Positions 8,836 through 17,916 are shown, numbered from the stretch's first letter. The stretch is 64,000 nt of DNA from CAG-632 sp963626805 (GCA_963626805.1 CAVFXS010000009.1:28332-92331), one strand, 5' to 3'. A program made the numbers and translations. Notes: a model not told the origin generated them from the letters alone.

Positions 8836-11133
8836 ATGAAAGAACAATGTACAATACCTATGGTTGCATTGCGGGGAATCGTAATTCTGCCGCATACAAC
8901 TGTACATTTTGATATAAGCCGCACAGAGTCCATTGAAGCGGTTAAGGCGGCAATGGGGAGCAATCAGGAGCTGTTTGCAGTGACACAGCTGGACAGGGAC
9001 AACTCTATGGGCTTTGGTATGGAGAGTCTGCAGAAAATCGGATGTCTGGTAAGGGTTCAACAGATGGTGAAGCTTCCGAAGAATATTGTCCGGGTGCTGG
9101 TAGAAGGCGTGGCAAGGGCAGAACTGTTTGATTTTGAAGAACGGAACGGCTATCTTCTGGCTGAGGTGCAGGCATGGAAGGACCGGGAGCTGGTACCGGA
9201 GCAGGAATATGCCTACTGTACGAGCCTGATGGAGGAGGTCCGGGCCTGCTATGACGCAGGAATGAATCTGACACCACTGGCGCTACGTAAGCTGACACGG
9301 ATCCGGGAAGCCGGAGTTTTAATTGATACACTGGCAGAACAACTGCCTCTGGCATATGAGAAACGGCAACAGATTCTTGATATTCCGGATATTGAGAACC
9401 GGTGTGTGGCGATGTTGAAAATCCTGCATAGTGAAGCAGAAATATATCAGATCCGCAAGGAGCTGCAGGGACGGCTGAAGACCATTGTAGAGAAAAACCA
9501 GCGGGAATATGTACTGCGAGAGCAGCAGAAGTTGATACAGGAAGAGCTGGGAGATCGGGATTCTACCGGTGATATTGAGGAATACCGGGAACGGTTAGAG
9601 AAGCTGCAGGCACCGGAGGAAGTAGAGGAGAAGTTAAAGAAGGAGATTAAACGTCTGGAAGGAATTCCGGTCACTTCTTCCGAGTCTACGGTGGCAAGAA
9701 CTTACATTGAGACATTACTGGATTATCCATGGAGTCAGGAAACAGAGGATAACCGTGATATCAGACAGGCAGAGGTCGTCTTAAATGCAGATCATTATGG
9801 ACTTGATAAGATAAAGGAGCGGATTCTGGACTCCCTTGCAGTACGTAACATGGTTGCGGAAGGCGACAGTCCGATTCTGTGTCTGGTAGGTCCGCCCGGA
9901 ACCGGTAAAACCTCGATCGCACGCTCGATCGCTTCTGCGGTAAATAAGAAATATATCCGGATTTCGCTGGGCGGTGTACGAGATGAAGCAGAAATCAGAG
10001 GACACAGAAAGACTTATATCGGGGCAATGCCTGGGCGGATCGCATCTGCCATTATGAAGGCAGGCGTCAATAATCCGCTGATGCTGTTGGATGAAGTGGA
10101 TAAGCTGGGAAATGATTATAAGGGAGATCCGGCGTCTGCACTGCTTGAGGTTCTGGATTCGGAGCAGAATTGCAGATTTGTGGATCATTATTTTGAGGTC
10201 CCGATTGATTTAAGTCATATTCTGTTCGTGGCTACGGCAAATGATGCCAGTCAGATCCCAAAACCGTTATTAGATCGAATGGAGATCATTGAGGTGTCCG
10301 GTTATACACAGAATGAAAAGTTCCATATTGCGAAAGAATTTCTGGTCAGCAAGCAGCGGAAAAAGCATGGCTTGAAGGCATCCCAGCTAACAATCAGTGA
10401 CAGGGCAATCGATCGGATCATTGAGGAATATACTAGAGAAGCCGGTGTGCGGGAGCTGGAGCGCCAGATTGCCAAGCTATGCAGGAAGGCGGATCGTGTG
10501 ATTGCGGAAGGCGAAAAGAAATCTCTGCGTATTTCAGAACGCAATCTGGAGGAGTATCTCGGAACACCGAGGTATGAGGCAGAAGACTGGGATGTAAGCG
10601 CAAAGATCGGAGAAGTAACAGGCCTCGCATGGACGAGTGTCGGTGGTGACACCCTGACGATAGAAGTAAATCTGGTGCCGGGAACCGGAAAGCTGGAGCT
10701 GACCGGAAACCTCGGAGATGTTATGAAAGAATCTGCAAAGATTGCGCTGACCTATGTAAGATCCAGATTGAAGAAGCAGGAGTTTGAAAAACAGGATATC
10801 CATATTCACGTACCGGAGGGAGCGGTTCCGAAGGACGGACCGTCAGCCGGTATCACACTGGCAACAGCTATCTATTCGGCAGCAACCGGAAAACGGGTCA
10901 GAGGTGATGTCGCCATGACAGGAGAAGTTACCCTGCGGGGCAAGGTATTACCGATCGGAGGACTGAAAGAGAAGCTTCTGGCGGCGAAGACGCATGGAAT
11001 AAAAGAGGTTCTGGTACCGGAACGAAACCGGAGAAATGTGGCAGAGCTTGACAGCGAGATTACGGAGGGAATGCTGATTACATTTGTTTCTGATATGGAT
11101 ACCGTGTTAAAACGTGCAATTGATACAAAATAG
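8836..11133 (+). CDS. lon: ATP-dependent protease La (Lon)
   Basis: A 765-residue LonA-type protease: N-terminal substrate-binding domain from residue ~8, AAA+ module with Walker A GPPGTGKTS at ~352 and Walker B LMLLDEVDKL, then the C-terminal protease domain. The Ser-Lys dyad is seen as S670 in KDGPSAG and the Lys in the downstream GGLKEK motif. It degrades misfolded and regulatory proteins in the cytosol. The RBS is GGTGAAGAAGA, with ATG at 8836. It lies 73 nt behind clpX across a hairpin. Confidence 0.98.
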   Translation: MKEQCTIPMVALRGIVILPHTTVHFDISRTESIEAVKAAMGSNQELFAVTQLDRDNSMGFGMESLQKIGCLVRVQQMVKLPKNIVRVLVEGVARAELFDFEERNGYLLAEVQAWKDRELVPEQEYAYCTSLMEEVRACYDAGMNLTPLALRKLTRIREAGVLIDTLAEQLPLAYEKRQQILDIPDIENRCVAMLKILHSEAEIYQIRKELQGRLKTIVEKNQREYVLREQQKLIQEELGDRDSTGDIEEYRERLEKLQAPEEVEEKLKKEIKRLEGIPVTSSESTVARTYIETLLDYPWSQETEDNRDIRQAEVVLNADHYGLDKIKERILDSLAVRNMVAEGDSPILCLVGPPGTGKTSIARSIASAVNKKYIRISLGGVRDEAEIRGHRKTYIGAMPGRIASAIMKAGVNNPLMLLDEVDKLGNDYKGDPASALLEVLDSEQNCRFVDHYFEVPIDLSHILFVATANDASQIPKPLLDRMEIIEVSGYTQNEKFHIAKEFLVSKQRKKHGLKASQLTISDRAIDRIIEEYTREAGVRELERQIAKLCRKADRVIAEGEKKSLRISERNLEEYLGTPRYEAEDWDVSAKIGEVTGLAWTSVGGDTLTIEVNLVPGTGKLELTGNLGDVMKESAKIALTYVRSRLKKQEFEKQDIHIHVPEGAVPKDGPSAGITLATAIYSAATGKRVRGDVAMTGEVTLRGKVLPIGGLKEKLLAAKTHGIKEVLVPERNRRNVAELDSEITEGMLITFVSDMDTVLKRAIDTK

Positions 11134-11156
11134 ACAGTGGTTTGTTGGAGGTTGAA

Positions 11157-11762
11157 ATGGTAATTAAAAGTGTAAATCTGGAAACCGTATGTGGTATTAC
11201 AAGTAAGCTTCCGGAAAATCAGTTTCCGGAGGCTGCATTTGCAGGGAAATCCAATGTAGGAAAGTCTTCCCTGATCAATGCTCTGATGAATCGAAAGTCT
11301 TATGCAAGAACATCATCACAGCCGGGCAAGACACAGACGATTAATTTTTATAACATTAATGAGGCATTTTATTATGTGGATCTTCCGGGCTATGGGTATG
11401 CGAAGGTGTCTGCGGAAATTAAGGCAAAGTGGGGAAAACTGATCGAGCGGTATCTGCATTCCTCCAGGCAGTTGCGACTGGTATTCCTTCTGGTGGATAT
11501 CAGACATGAGCCGTCGGAAAATGATTGCATTATGTATAACTGGATCGTGGATAACGGATTTCATCCGGTGATCATAGCAACGAAGCTGGATAAGATTAAA
11601 AGAAGCCAGACACAGAAGCAGTTGAAAATCATTCGTGAAAAATTAAAGACAGTACCGGGAACCCCGATCATCCCGTTCTCTGCAGAAACGAAGCAGGGAA
11701 GGGATGAAATATGGGAATTGATCGATGAATTTCTAATTCAGGTCCCAGAGCTGGTGGACTAG
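11157..11762 (+). CDS. yihA: Ribosome-biogenesis GTPase YihA/YsxC (EngB)
   Basis: About 201 residues. It has the P-loop G1 motif GKSNVGKS (30-37), a G2 Thr region (KTQTINFY), G3 DLPG and G4 TKLDK, the TrmE-Era-EngA-YihA-Septin class arrangement. It assists late large-subunit ribosome assembly. The frame is open to a TTG at 11142, but GGAGG at 11147-11151 fixes ATG 11157. It follows lon by 23 nt, a common lon-yihA pairing. Its last 30 nt overlap the opposite-strand DUF4364 gene. Confidence 0.96.
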   Translation: MVIKSVNLETVCGITSKLPENQFPEAAFAGKSNVGKSSLINALMNRKSYARTSSQPGKTQTINFYNINEAFYYVDLPGYGYAKVSAEIKAKWGKLIERYLHSSRQLRLVFLLVDIRHEPSENDCIMYNWIVDNGFHPVIIATKLDKIKRSQTQKQLKIIREKLKTVPGTPIIPFSAETKQGRDEIWELIDEFLIQVPELVD

Positions 11763-12257
11763 ATAATCATAAATCGTATTACTTTTTTCCTGCCAGGTGT
11801 CACAGATCATGGTAGCCTGATCCAGAGTCGGAACGTTCAGCTTGATATCAAGCAAGGTTTCGCTGTGCTCCAGAATGGTGCACTGGACAGTGTACTCATT
11901 GCGCTTGGCAGGATAATAGGTGGCAAATATTTCTACTTCATTTCGAAGATTGATCTTCTCAGCCTCAAAATATGCATAGACATCATCCTTGATCGCAGAA
12001 GAAATCTTATAATCAAAAAGATCAAGGGCTTCCTTGCCGTCATCGGTCAGATGGAACTGGGTCGTATTCCGGATCAGTTCCGAACGAATGAAGCCCGCAT
12101 CCTCCAATTCACTTAATGCCTGCTGAAAATTGAAATAATTCGTATAACCCTTATCAAGGATAAACTGTGACAGCTGCGAGGTTGTCAGAGGGAAATCGAC
12201 CCGGTCCAACATAAAGAGAATAATTAATTTGTATAATGTAAGACGGTTGTCTGACAT
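11733..12257 (-). CDS. DUF4364 family protein, winged-helix-like regulator
   Basis: A 174-residue protein resembling DUF4364, a clostridial family. The N-terminal ~75 residues look like a winged helix (LTLYKLIILFMLDRV, a helix with FNFQQALSELEDAGFI, then a beta wing TTQFHLTDDG), as in PadR/MarR-type regulators. The C-terminal ~90 residues are predicted alpha/beta and may be a ligand or dimer domain. It lies directly downstream of the malic enzyme on the same strand, 12 nt away, so the two are probably co-transcribed. The target is unknown. Confidence 0.8.
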   Translation of the reverse strand: MSDNRLTLYKLIILFMLDRVDFPLTTSQLSQFILDKGYTNYFNFQQALSELEDAGFIRSELIRNTTQFHLTDDGKEALDLFDYKISSAIKDDVYAYFEAEKINLRNEVEIFATYYPAKRNEYTVQCTILEHSETLLDIKLNVPTLDQATMICDTWQEKSNTIYDYLVHQLWDLN

Positions 12258-12269
12258 AGTAACACTCCT

Positions 12270-13418
12270 TTAGATATTGGCTTTGACTGCGGCAGCGACA
12301 ACATCGGCGATTCTTGGGTCAAAGGCCTTCGGCATGATGTTATCTGCATTCAGCTCTTCAGCCGGAACAAGATCTGCGATCGCATTCGCGGCAGCCAGCT
12401 TCATTTCTTCTGTGATCTGACGGGCATGACCTTCCAATGCACCCTTGAAAATACCGGGGAAAGCAACCACATTGTTAACCTGATTCGGGAAATCGGAACG
12501 ACCGGTACCGACGATCCTGGCGCCGGCAGCCTTCGCAACATCCGGCATGATTTCAGGAACCGGATTCGCCATAGCGAAGAGGATCGCATCCTGATTCATG
12601 GAAGCGACCATTTCCGGAGTGACGATATTCGGTGCGGAAACACCGATGAAGATATCGGCACCGGCTAAAGCGTCTGCCAGAGAACCATCCTGTTCCTCTA
12701 AATTGGTGATCTCGCACATCTTTTCCTGCATCCAGTTCATATTCGGAGTATGACGGTTTAACATGCCGACCTTATCACAAAGGATCAGATGCTGAAAGCC
12801 ATAGCGGAGCAGCAGTCTGGCGATTGCGATTCCTGCAGAGCCTGCTCCGTTTACAACGACCTTGCAATCCTCCTTATTCTTACCGGTGACCTTAAGACTG
12901 TTGATAATACCGGCTAATACAACGATGGCGGTTCCGTGCTGGTCATCATGGAAGACCGGAATATCCAGGGCTTCTTTTAAACGTTCTTCTATTTCAAAAC
13001 ACCGGGGAGCAGAAATATCCTCCAGATTGATTCCTCCGAAAACAGGAGCAATGCGGATGACAGTCTGAATGATTTCCTCAGTATCCTGCGTATCAAGACA
13101 GATCGGGACGGCGTTTACATTGCCAAACTCCTTGAATAAGACAGCCTTTCCCTCCATAACCGGGATAGCAGCACTGGCACCGATGTTTCCGAGACCAAGA
13201 ACTGCACTGCCGTCAGATACGACTGCAATGGTATTGGCTTTTCCGGTATACAGATAAACCTTGGAAGGATCCTTGGCAATCTCACGGCATGGTTCTGCAA
13301 CTCCGGGAGTATAGGCCAGAGACAAATCCTCTGCGGTTTTTACCGAACATTTTGATTTGGTTTCGATTTTTCCATTCCATTCTTCGTGGAGTTTTAAAGC
13401 TTTTTCATAAACATCCAT
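12270..13418 (-). CDS. NAD(P)-dependent malic enzyme (oxaloacetate-decarboxylating)
   Basis: A 382-residue short-form malic enzyme converting malate to pyruvate and CO2 while reducing NAD(P). Signatures are the N-terminal YTPGVAEPC substrate loop, metal-binding FHDDQHGTA, and the Rossmann motif VVNGAGSAGIAIA. The length matches the single-domain bacterial type, without a phosphotransacetylase fusion. It is transcribed away from rho with its own promoter (13474-13502) and an operator-like inverted repeat in the leader. Cofactor preference cannot be decided from the sequence. Confidence 0.95.
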   Translation of the reverse strand: MDVYEKALKLHEEWNGKIETKSKCSVKTAEDLSLAYTPGVAEPCREIAKDPSKVYLYTGKANTIAVVSDGSAVLGLGNIGASAAIPVMEGKAVLFKEFGNVNAVPICLDTQDTEEIIQTVIRIAPVFGGINLEDISAPRCFEIEERLKEALDIPVFHDDQHGTAIVVLAGIINSLKVTGKNKEDCKVVVNGAGSAGIAIARLLLRYGFQHLILCDKVGMLNRHTPNMNWMQEKMCEITNLEEQDGSLADALAGADIFIGVSAPNIVTPEMVASMNQDAILFAMANPVPEIMPDVAKAAGARIVGTGRSDFPNQVNNVVAFPGIFKGALEGHARQITEEMKLAAANAIADLVPAEELNADNIMPKAFDPRIADVVAAAVKANI

Positions 13419-13445
13419 TGTACATATTCATCCTTATCTGTGATA

Positions 13446-13468
13446 TTGATTGATAACAAGTCAATCAA
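13446..13468 (-). promoter_or_regulatory. Operator-like inverted repeat in the malic-enzyme leader
   Basis: A perfect 8-bp inverted repeat TTGATTGA-N7-TCAATCAA lies immediately downstream of the -10 box, roughly from the predicted start to +22, where a repressor dimer could block transcription. The regulator is unknown. Confidence 0.45.
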
Positions 13469-13473
13469 AATTA

Positions 13474-13502
13474 ACTATATCACCTGAATAAAACCACTGC
13501 AA
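13474..13502 (-). promoter_or_regulatory. Promoter of the malic-enzyme gene
   Basis: On the minus strand, TTGCAG (13502-13497), a 17-nt spacer, then TATAGT (13479-13474), which is preceded by TGA. Confidence 0.65.
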
Positions 13503-13542
13503 GTCCCAATCGGGGAAAAGATGAAAAAACTGGAAAAAAAGC

Positions 13543-13571
13543 TTTACCGATGTAGGGAGTTATGGTATAAT
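13543..13571 (+). promoter_or_regulatory. Promoter of rho
   Basis: TTTACC, a 17-nt spacer, then TATAAT (13566-13571). The resulting rho leader would be about 125 nt, long enough for the autogenous control known for rho in other bacteria. I saw no clear terminator in it. Confidence 0.7.
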
Positions 13572-13705
13572 GCAACTGAATTATTATTCTAAAGCTCATA
13601 TTTCTGATAAGAACATATTAGAACTTTTAAATATGAATTAGCCTATTAAATTTAATTGAAGAAAGAACCCAAAAAGATTATATTTGCATATAGAGAGGAA
13701 GACAT

Positions 13706-15466
13706 ATGGATTTTACTACTATGACATTAGTTGAATTGCGGGAAGTCGCAAGAAGCAAAGGTTTAAAAAGTGTTTCTGCAATGAAGAAGGCGGATCTGAT
13801 CGCAAAGCTGCAGGAGTTGTCGAAAGGGACAGGCACCGGAAAGCCTGCAGAGAACGGAAATGAGCCGATAGTGAAAGAGATGGCGGCAAACGAACTGCCG
13901 GTGCAGGAGCAGCCGAGAGAAGAGAGTTCCAGACCGGTTGCCTATGAGAGCGGCAACGGACAGCGTGCCGAGCAGGAGGTACATAGCAGAATACAGGTGT
14001 CTGCCAAGCGACCGGAGATGACGAGCAGACATATGGATTCCGGCAGAAAGATGCGTCCGGAGCAGAAGCGGACAGACAGCCGACCGGGCAGAGGACCGGT
14101 AAGACAGGATATGAGACAGTCGGAAGTTATGAAATATGAGAATAGACCGGCTGCCAGAATGGAATACCGGACAGAGAACCGCAGTAACCGGATTGAGGTT
14201 CAGGAAAAGCAGGGATATGAGCCGGAACGGGAACATGCCGAGCACCCGACAGATGAGAAGCGTACGATTAATATTCGGAATGAAGTATTTACCGGAGATG
14301 AGTTTTTGAGAATTGATAATCCGGAGATTCAGGCATTAGACAGTGGAAATACGGTAAATGGCATTCTGGAGATTATGGAAGGCTACGGATTTATCCGAAG
14401 TGCCAATTACCTTCCGGGCGATAACGATATTTATGTGTCTTCTGCACAGATCAGACGATTTAATCTGAAGACCGGTGATATATTAAATGGAAATACAAAG
14501 GTTAAGCTTTCGACAGAGAAGTTCAGTGCATTATTATATATTAATTCCGTAAATGGGTTTCATCCGCTGGAGGCTCAAAAACGCCGGGCATTTGAGGAAC
14601 TGACTCCGATTTTTCCAAATGAAAAGATCAAACTGGAGCAGCCGGGAGCAGAGATTCCGATGCGAATCGTAGATGTAATCGCGCCAATCGGTAAGGGACA
14701 ACGAGGTATGATCGTATCACCACCGAAGGCCGGTAAGACAACGCTTTTAAAGCAGATGGCAAAGACGATCAGTCGCAATTACAGCAACATGCATCTTCTG
14801 GTGCTTCTGATTGATGAACGCCCGGAGGAAGTAACGGATATCCGCGAGTCGATTGAAGGACCGAATGTAGAGGTTATTTATTCTACCTTTGACGAACTGC
14901 CCGAGCATCATAAGCGGGTAGCTGAGATGGTGCTGGAGCGTGCAAAGCGTCTGGTAGAGCATAAGAAGGATGTGGTGATCCTGTTAGACAGCATTACCCG
15001 TCTGGCAAGAGCTTATAACCTGATCGTTCCGCCAAGTGGACGAACTCTGACCGGTGGTCTTGATCCTGCAGCCCTGCATATGCCGAAGAAGTTTTTCGGA
15101 GCAGCCAGAAATATCCGTGAAGGCGGTAGTCTGACTATTCTTGCAACAGCATTGGTAGAAACCGGAAGTAAAATGGATGATGTGGTATTTGAGGAGTTTA
15201 AGGGGACTGGTAATATGGAACTGGTGCTTGACCGGAAGCTTTCTGAAAAACGGATTTTTCCGGCAATTGACATCACAAAGTCCGGTACCCGAAGAGAAGA
15301 TTTACTTCTGTCAAAGGAAGAACAGGATGCTATGTATCTGATTCGGCATGAAATTGGAGGCTCCAAGGGTGAGGAAGCTATAGAAGAAGTATTAAAGCTG
15401 TTTGTACGGACGAAAAACAATCAGGAATTTCTGGATCTGGTACAAAAATCCCTGGGGCGTCGATAA
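13706..15466 (+). CDS. rho: Transcription termination factor Rho with a large N-terminal insertion
   Basis: At 586 residues this is about 160 longer than the E. coli and B. subtilis forms. Order: Rho_N/SAP-like helical domain (1-40, LVELREVARSKGL..), a polar Arg/Glu/Gly/Pro-rich stretch (~42-195) with no recognisable fold, the cold-shock RNA-binding domain from ~216 (GYGFIRS), and the RecA-like ATPase with Walker A PPKAGKTT near 338 and Walker B VVILLDS. The hexameric helicase terminates transcription and silences antisense RNA. Such disordered insertions are known in Rho from several phyla. Here it is charged rather than Asn/Gln-rich. Confidence 0.97.
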   Translation: MDFTTMTLVELREVARSKGLKSVSAMKKADLIAKLQELSKGTGTGKPAENGNEPIVKEMAANELPVQEQPREESSRPVAYESGNGQRAEQEVHSRIQVSAKRPEMTSRHMDSGRKMRPEQKRTDSRPGRGPVRQDMRQSEVMKYENRPAARMEYRTENRSNRIEVQEKQGYEPEREHAEHPTDEKRTINIRNEVFTGDEFLRIDNPEIQALDSGNTVNGILEIMEGYGFIRSANYLPGDNDIYVSSAQIRRFNLKTGDILNGNTKVKLSTEKFSALLYINSVNGFHPLEAQKRRAFEELTPIFPNEKIKLEQPGAEIPMRIVDVIAPIGKGQRGMIVSPPKAGKTTLLKQMAKTISRNYSNMHLLVLLIDERPEEVTDIRESIEGPNVEVIYSTFDELPEHHKRVAEMVLERAKRLVEHKKDVVILLDSITRLARAYNLIVPPSGRTLTGGLDPAALHMPKKFFGAARNIREGGSLTILATALVETGSKMDDVVFEEFKGTGNMELVLDRKLSEKRIFPAIDITKSGTRREDLLLSKEEQDAMYLIRHEIGGSKGEEAIEEVLKLFVRTKNNQEFLDLVQKSLGRR

Positions 15467-15495
15467 AAGTAAAAGTAAAAAATATGAAAATACTA

Positions 15496-15524
15496 TTGCA
15501 AAGTATGAAAGTCTATGCTAAAAT
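15496..15524 (+). promoter_or_regulatory. Promoter of rpmE
   Basis: TTGCAA (15496-15501), a 17-nt spacer, then TAAAAT (15519-15524). It starts an rpmE transcript with a leader of about 65-70 nt. Confidence 0.7.
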
Positions 15525-15536
15525 GAGGAAGTTGTT

Positions 15537-15563
15537 GAGCGGAAGAAGGGCGTAAGCCTGCTC
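15537..15563 (+). ncRNA. Possible L31 autoregulatory leader hairpin
   Basis: The outer stem GAGC/GCTC (15537-15540 with 15560-15563) encloses GGC-GTAA-GCC (15549-15558), a GNRA tetraloop hairpin, all within the rpmE leader. L31 leaders with autoregulatory roles are known in Firmicutes. Assignment to that class here is inference. Confidence 0.4.
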
Positions 15564-15598
15564 TCATAGATAGTATAAGTAACGGTGAGGTGAAAAAG

Positions 15599-15802
15599 AT
15601 GAAAGAAGGAATCCATCCAGATTATTACCAGGCAAAGGTTGTCTGCAACTGTGGTAACGAATTTGTTACAGGATCGACAAAAGAAGATATCCACGTTGAA
15701 ATTTGCTCTAAGTGTCATTCATTCTACACTGGACAGCAGAAGGCAGCTAAGGCTCGTGGACGTATTGATAAGTTCAATCGTAAGTATGGTGTAAACCAGT
15801 AA
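15599..15802 (+). CDS. rpmE: 50S ribosomal protein L31
   Basis: A 67-residue zinc-containing L31: C-x-C near residue 17 (CNCGNEF) and C-x-x-C (CSKC) give the four-cysteine set of the C+ type. It binds near the central protuberance and bridges the subunits. A GTG at 15590 is in frame, but the RBS GGTGAGGTG (15583-15591) overlaps it, so ATG 15599 is preferred. It has its own promoter, leader and terminator behind rho. Confidence 0.97.
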   Translation: MKEGIHPDYYQAKVVCNCGNEFVTGSTKEDIHVEICSKCHSFYTGQQKAAKARGRIDKFNRKYGVNQ

Positions 15803-15818
15803 TAAAAGGATTAATATG

Positions 15819-15850
15819 AGGTTGGGATTGACGAATCCCAACCTTTTTTC
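15819..15850 (+). terminator. Rho-independent terminator after rpmE
   Basis: A perfect 11-bp stem AGGTTGGGATT/AATCCCAACCT with loop GACG, followed by TTTTTT. Confidence 0.95.
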
Positions 15851-15928
15851 AAATTCAGAAAGTATCAGGAATCAATTCTCAAAAGACAGACAGTCCTGTA
15901 AAACAGGTTAAAGATAGTGGAGGAATCT

Positions 15929-17035
15929 ATGGAACGAATCTATATAGGCGGTCAGGCTGTGATCGAGGGCGTTATGATGAAGAATAAGGATCAGTATGCC
16001 ATTGCAGTACGGAAGCCGGACCAGACGATTGAGACCAAGGTTGAGACATATGAATCTATCGGGGAGCGGATCCCGTTTTTTCGGATTCCGATCGTCCGTG
16101 GAGTTGCTAATTTTATAGAGTCACTTGTGATCGGTATGAAAACACTGACCTATTCGGCATCCTTTTATGAAGAGGATGAGGAAGCGAAAGAGGACAGTCA
16201 GGCAGAAAAAAATTCGACAATTTATGAATATAAAAATCCGAATGAGGGGATACAGGAGAATAATCAGGTGGAAAAAATGGCCAAGAAAGGCGGAGAAGGC
16301 ATCTTAATGTTTTTCTCGGTTATGATTTCCGTGATTCTTGCAATCGGATTGTTTATTTTGCTTCCGGCATGGATTTCCGAATATATCCGGCGTGGAATTG
16401 ATAATAATGTAGTTGTAGCATTGTTAGAGGGTGTGATCCGTCTTGCAATCTTTCTTCTGTATGTATTTGCCATATCGCAGATGAAGGATATTAAGCGGGT
16501 CTTTATGTATCACGGCGCTGAGCATAAGACCATTAACTGTCTGGAGGCGGGAGTTCCGTTGACACCGGAGAATGTTATGAAGTTCAGCCGGTTTCATAAG
16601 CGTTGCGGAACCAGCTTTCTGTTTCTGGTTATGATCATCAGTATTTTATTCTTTATGGTGATCAATGTGGACAGTGCAGTCCTGCGGATCGTATTAAGAC
16701 TGCTTCTGGTTCCTGTCATTGCCGGTGTTTCCTATGAGGTACTTCGACTGGCAGGTAAGAATGACAGCCTGATCATTAAGATCATCAGTGCACCTGGATT
16801 ATGGGTTCAGAGAATGACGACCAGAGAGCCGGAGCTTGATATGCTGGAGGTATCAATTGCTTCTGTGGAAGGCGTACTGGACTGGAGAGCATATCAGGAG
16901 GCATTGCGTCAGGACGAGGCAGAGAAAGCACAGGAAAAGGCAGAAAAGAAACACAAATCATCTGAGAAGCATGCATCGTCTGAGGAAGAAGCAGAGGAAG
17001 CGGCAGCAGAGAATGAATCGGGTGGCATTTTATGA
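15929..17035 (+). CDS. yqhQ: DUF1385 (YqhQ-like) membrane protein
   Basis: A 368-residue protein starting MERIYIGGQAVIEGVMMK, the conserved DUF1385 opening. Several membrane segments are visible: IPIVRGVANFIESLVIGM, a pair around 130-185 (FFSVMISVILAIGLFILLPA), and others around 235-275. A conserved polar motif YHGAEHKTINC.E lies between them, followed by FHKRCGTS; its His/Glu/Cys residues suggest metal binding. The tail after ~325 is Glu/Lys/Ala-rich and likely coiled or disordered. The biochemical role is unknown. The GGAGG at 15919 selects ATG 15929 over GTG 15917. It overlaps prmC by ATGA. Confidence 0.9.
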   Translation: MERIYIGGQAVIEGVMMKNKDQYAIAVRKPDQTIETKVETYESIGERIPFFRIPIVRGVANFIESLVIGMKTLTYSASFYEEDEEAKEDSQAEKNSTIYEYKNPNEGIQENNQVEKMAKKGGEGILMFFSVMISVILAIGLFILLPAWISEYIRRGIDNNVVVALLEGVIRLAIFLLYVFAISQMKDIKRVFMYHGAEHKTINCLEAGVPLTPENVMKFSRFHKRCGTSFLFLVMIISILFFMVINVDSAVLRIVLRLLLVPVIAGVSYEVLRLAGKNDSLIIKIISAPGLWVQRMTTREPELDMLEVSIASVEGVLDWRAYQEALRQDEAEKAQEKAEKKHKSSEKHASSEEEAEEAAAENESGGIL

Positions 17036-17889
17036 AAATTCAGGAGGCACTGCAGAAAAGCAGTCTGGAATTGAAGCGTTTCGGAATCGAGAATCCGGGT
17101 CTGGATGCCAGATATCTGCTGGAATGGATCTTAGAGTGTGATCATTCTTATGTATTATTGCATCCGGAACAGGAACTGTCAGCCGGTCAGGAGCACCGAT
17201 ATAACGAGGTAATTGAAAAGCGGGCACAGCATTTCCCGGTACAGTATATTATCGGAGAACAGGAATTTATGGGATATACCTTCCACGTGGATGAGAATGT
17301 TCTGATCCCGAGGCAGGATACCGAGATTCTGGTAGAGGAAGCACTGAAACGAATGGATGAAGGACTTTCCGAGGAAGGACAGAAAATCACGGTTCTGGAT
17401 CTGTGCTGCGGCAGCGGTTGTATCGGAATCAGTGTGAAGAAGCAGCGGCCGGATGCGGAAGTGACATTAACGGATCTATCGGAAGCCGCACTTCGGATTG
17501 CAGAGAAAAATGCGGATGCTCTTCAGGCAGATGTGAAGCTCTGTCAGGGAGATCTGTTTGAGGGTGTACAGGGAAAGAAATATCGGCTTCTCCTGTCCAA
17601 TCCGCCTTATATACCAAGCCGAGTAGTGGATACCCTGATGCCGGAGGTACGGGAACATGAGCCGAGACTGGCTCTGGACGGAGCCGAGGACGGTCTGGTA
17701 TTTTACAGAAGGATTGCGCAGGAAGCACCACAGTTTTTAGAGGATGAGGGCTATGTATTATTTGAAATTGGATTTGATCAAGCAGAAGACGTCCGGAAGA
17801 TACTTGTAGATGCCGGATTTGAACAGATTCAGGTAAGGCAGGATTATGCCGGACTGGATCGGGTTGTAATTGGCAGAAAAGTAAGATAA
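17032..17889 (+). CDS. prmC: Release-factor glutamine N5-methyltransferase
   Basis: A 285-residue SAM-dependent methyltransferase. An N-terminal helical release-factor-recognition domain precedes the Rossmann core with LDLCCGSGCIGIS (SAM-binding) and the catalytic NPPY motif (LLSNPPYIPS). It methylates the Gln of the GGQ motif in RF1 and RF2, raising termination efficiency. The ATG overlaps the stop of the DUF1385 gene, and prfA, encoding its substrate, lies 27 nt downstream, a strong functional pairing. Confidence 0.97.
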   Translation: MKIQEALQKSSLELKRFGIENPGLDARYLLEWILECDHSYVLLHPEQELSAGQEHRYNEVIEKRAQHFPVQYIIGEQEFMGYTFHVDENVLIPRQDTEILVEEALKRMDEGLSEEGQKITVLDLCCGSGCIGISVKKQRPDAEVTLTDLSEAALRIAEKNADALQADVKLCQGDLFEGVQGKKYRLLLSNPPYIPSRVVDTLMPEVREHEPRLALDGAEDGLVFYRRIAQEAPQFLEDEGYVLFEIGFDQAEDVRKILVDAGFEQIQVRQDYAGLDRVVIGRKVR

Positions 17890-17916
17890 AGCAGAACAAT
17901 AAGCAGGAGGTTTATT

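Noticed and set aside
14512..14518. 0A-box heptamers in coding regions (also near 16214, 30136 and 48315)
   Set aside because: A 7-mer is expected several times by chance in 64 kb on two strands, and these are inside genes.
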